DNA of 5,832 nucleotides from DYEC01 sp034434695 (GTDB lineage: Bacteria; Chloroflexota; Anaerolineae; Anaerolineales; Anaerolineaceae), in NCBI GenBank assembly GCA_034434695.1, contig DAOTYY010000148.1:1-5832 (forward strand), given 5' to 3'. The translations under genes were made by a program, and so were the position numbers. The notes under the pieces were generated by a model. That model ran no database searches. It was not told where the DNA came from and worked only from the letters and a program-made list of their open reading frames with translations. Shown here one piece after another: positions 5,718 to 5,832 of the stretch (position 1 is the first letter of the stretch; the number at the start of each line of letters is the position of its first letter).

Positions 5718-5832
5718 CGGGCAAGGGCAGGTACTCGTCCAAGCCCGAAGACGGTTTTGATGGACGGCGGCAGTAAGCAATCAAGCCGCACAGCACATTT
5801 ACAAAGAAGTTGATGATACTGCGATGGCGAGA
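5713..5832 (-). CDS. Transposase C-terminus, IS982-like (partial, last 39 codons)
   Basis: The - strand frame entering at the right edge reads SRHRSIINFFVNVLCGLIAY, then CRRPSKPSSGLDEYLPLPA and a TAA stop at 5715-5713. A basic RHRS followed by a hydrophobic helix (NFFVNVLCGLIAY) and a short K/P/S-rich tail is what I would expect at the end of an IS982-family DDE transposase. The catalytic core lies outside the window. A longer reverse frame overlapping this one (5791-5522) encodes the ATPase scrap only left of 5695 and is not a gene across this segment. The stop lies within the terminal inverted repeat, as is usual for compact insertion sequences. The family is moderately sure; the transposase identity is supported by the neighbouring repeat. 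Confidence 0.65.
   Translation of the reverse strand, partial: SRHRSIINFFVNVLCGLIAYCRRPSKPSSGLDEYLPLPA

Larger units (their letters stand above)
5696..5832 (-). mobile_element. 3' end of an insertion sequence, probably IS982 family (partial, continues off the right edge)
   Basis: This segment holds the transposase C-terminus and the terminal inverted repeat of an element whose gene reads leftward. It shows the end opposite to the one seen at 1-136. Because the left element also has its transposase on the - strand, the two are in direct orientation. Whether they are two copies of the same element cannot be shown, since the visible parts come from opposite ends and do not overlap in sequence apart from the inverted repeats. 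Confidence 0.8.

Noticed and set aside
5522..5791. An 89-codon reverse reading frame spanning alr tail, ATPase scrap and IS end as one gene
   Set aside because: It crosses three unrelated segments: antisense of alr, the ATPase remnant, and a frame different from the transposase inside the IS.

Overview
The window carries most of a high-affinity branched-chain amino acid (LIV/HAAT-type) ABC transporter operon, followed by an alanine racemase gene. At both ends it runs into an insertion sequence that looks like IS982 family. All intact host genes lie on the + strand. Both visible transposase pieces and a small ATPase remnant lie on the - strand. The base composition is moderately GC-rich. The protein style would fit Chloroflexota (Anaerolineae-like), but that is an impression rather than a demonstrated assignment; no rRNA or other taxonomic marker is present.

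Layout. Positions 1-136 are the 5' end of an insertion sequence: a terminal inverted repeat, a leader, a ribosome binding site and the first 15 codons of a leftward-reading transposase. From about 131-137 to 739 there is the C-terminal half of a LivJ/LivK-type substrate-binding protein. Its signal peptide and N-terminal part have been replaced by insertion-sequence DNA. A 13-bp GC-rich hairpin follows at 754-790. Then come four intact, tightly packed genes: livH (812-1687), livM (1689-2753), livG (2740-3513) and livF (3510-4226), with gaps or overlaps of +1, -14 and -4 nt. The 186-nt gap from 4227 to 4412 holds a terminator-like hairpin and a perfect 16-bp AT-rich inverted repeat. A complete alanine racemase gene occupies 4413-5585. 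Positions 5586-5695 hold a reverse-strand scrap of a P-loop ATPase (AAA_14/DUF4143 type). Positions 5696-5832 are the 3' end of an insertion sequence, with the last 39 codons of a transposase.

How the genes work together. LivH and LivM would form the membrane channel and LivG and LivF the ATPase pair. The binding protein that would deliver leucine, isoleucine, valine or related substrates is broken here and cannot be exported. Unless another binding protein is encoded elsewhere, the transporter is orphaned. Its original promoter has also been cut away. Alanine racemase, which supplies D-alanine for peptidoglycan, appears to be a separate unit with its own ribosome binding site.

The main point of interest is the architecture. 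The two insertion-sequence ends share a 22-bp imperfect terminal repeat (19/22) and belong to elements in the same orientation. The visible IS segments are almost equal in length (136 and 137 nt). This could be a composite-transposon-like segment, a circular or tandem unit with one IS copy, or an assembly contig that stops inside a repeat. I saw no tRNA, rRNA, CRISPR array or replication origin, and nothing that looks like a new multi-gene system.
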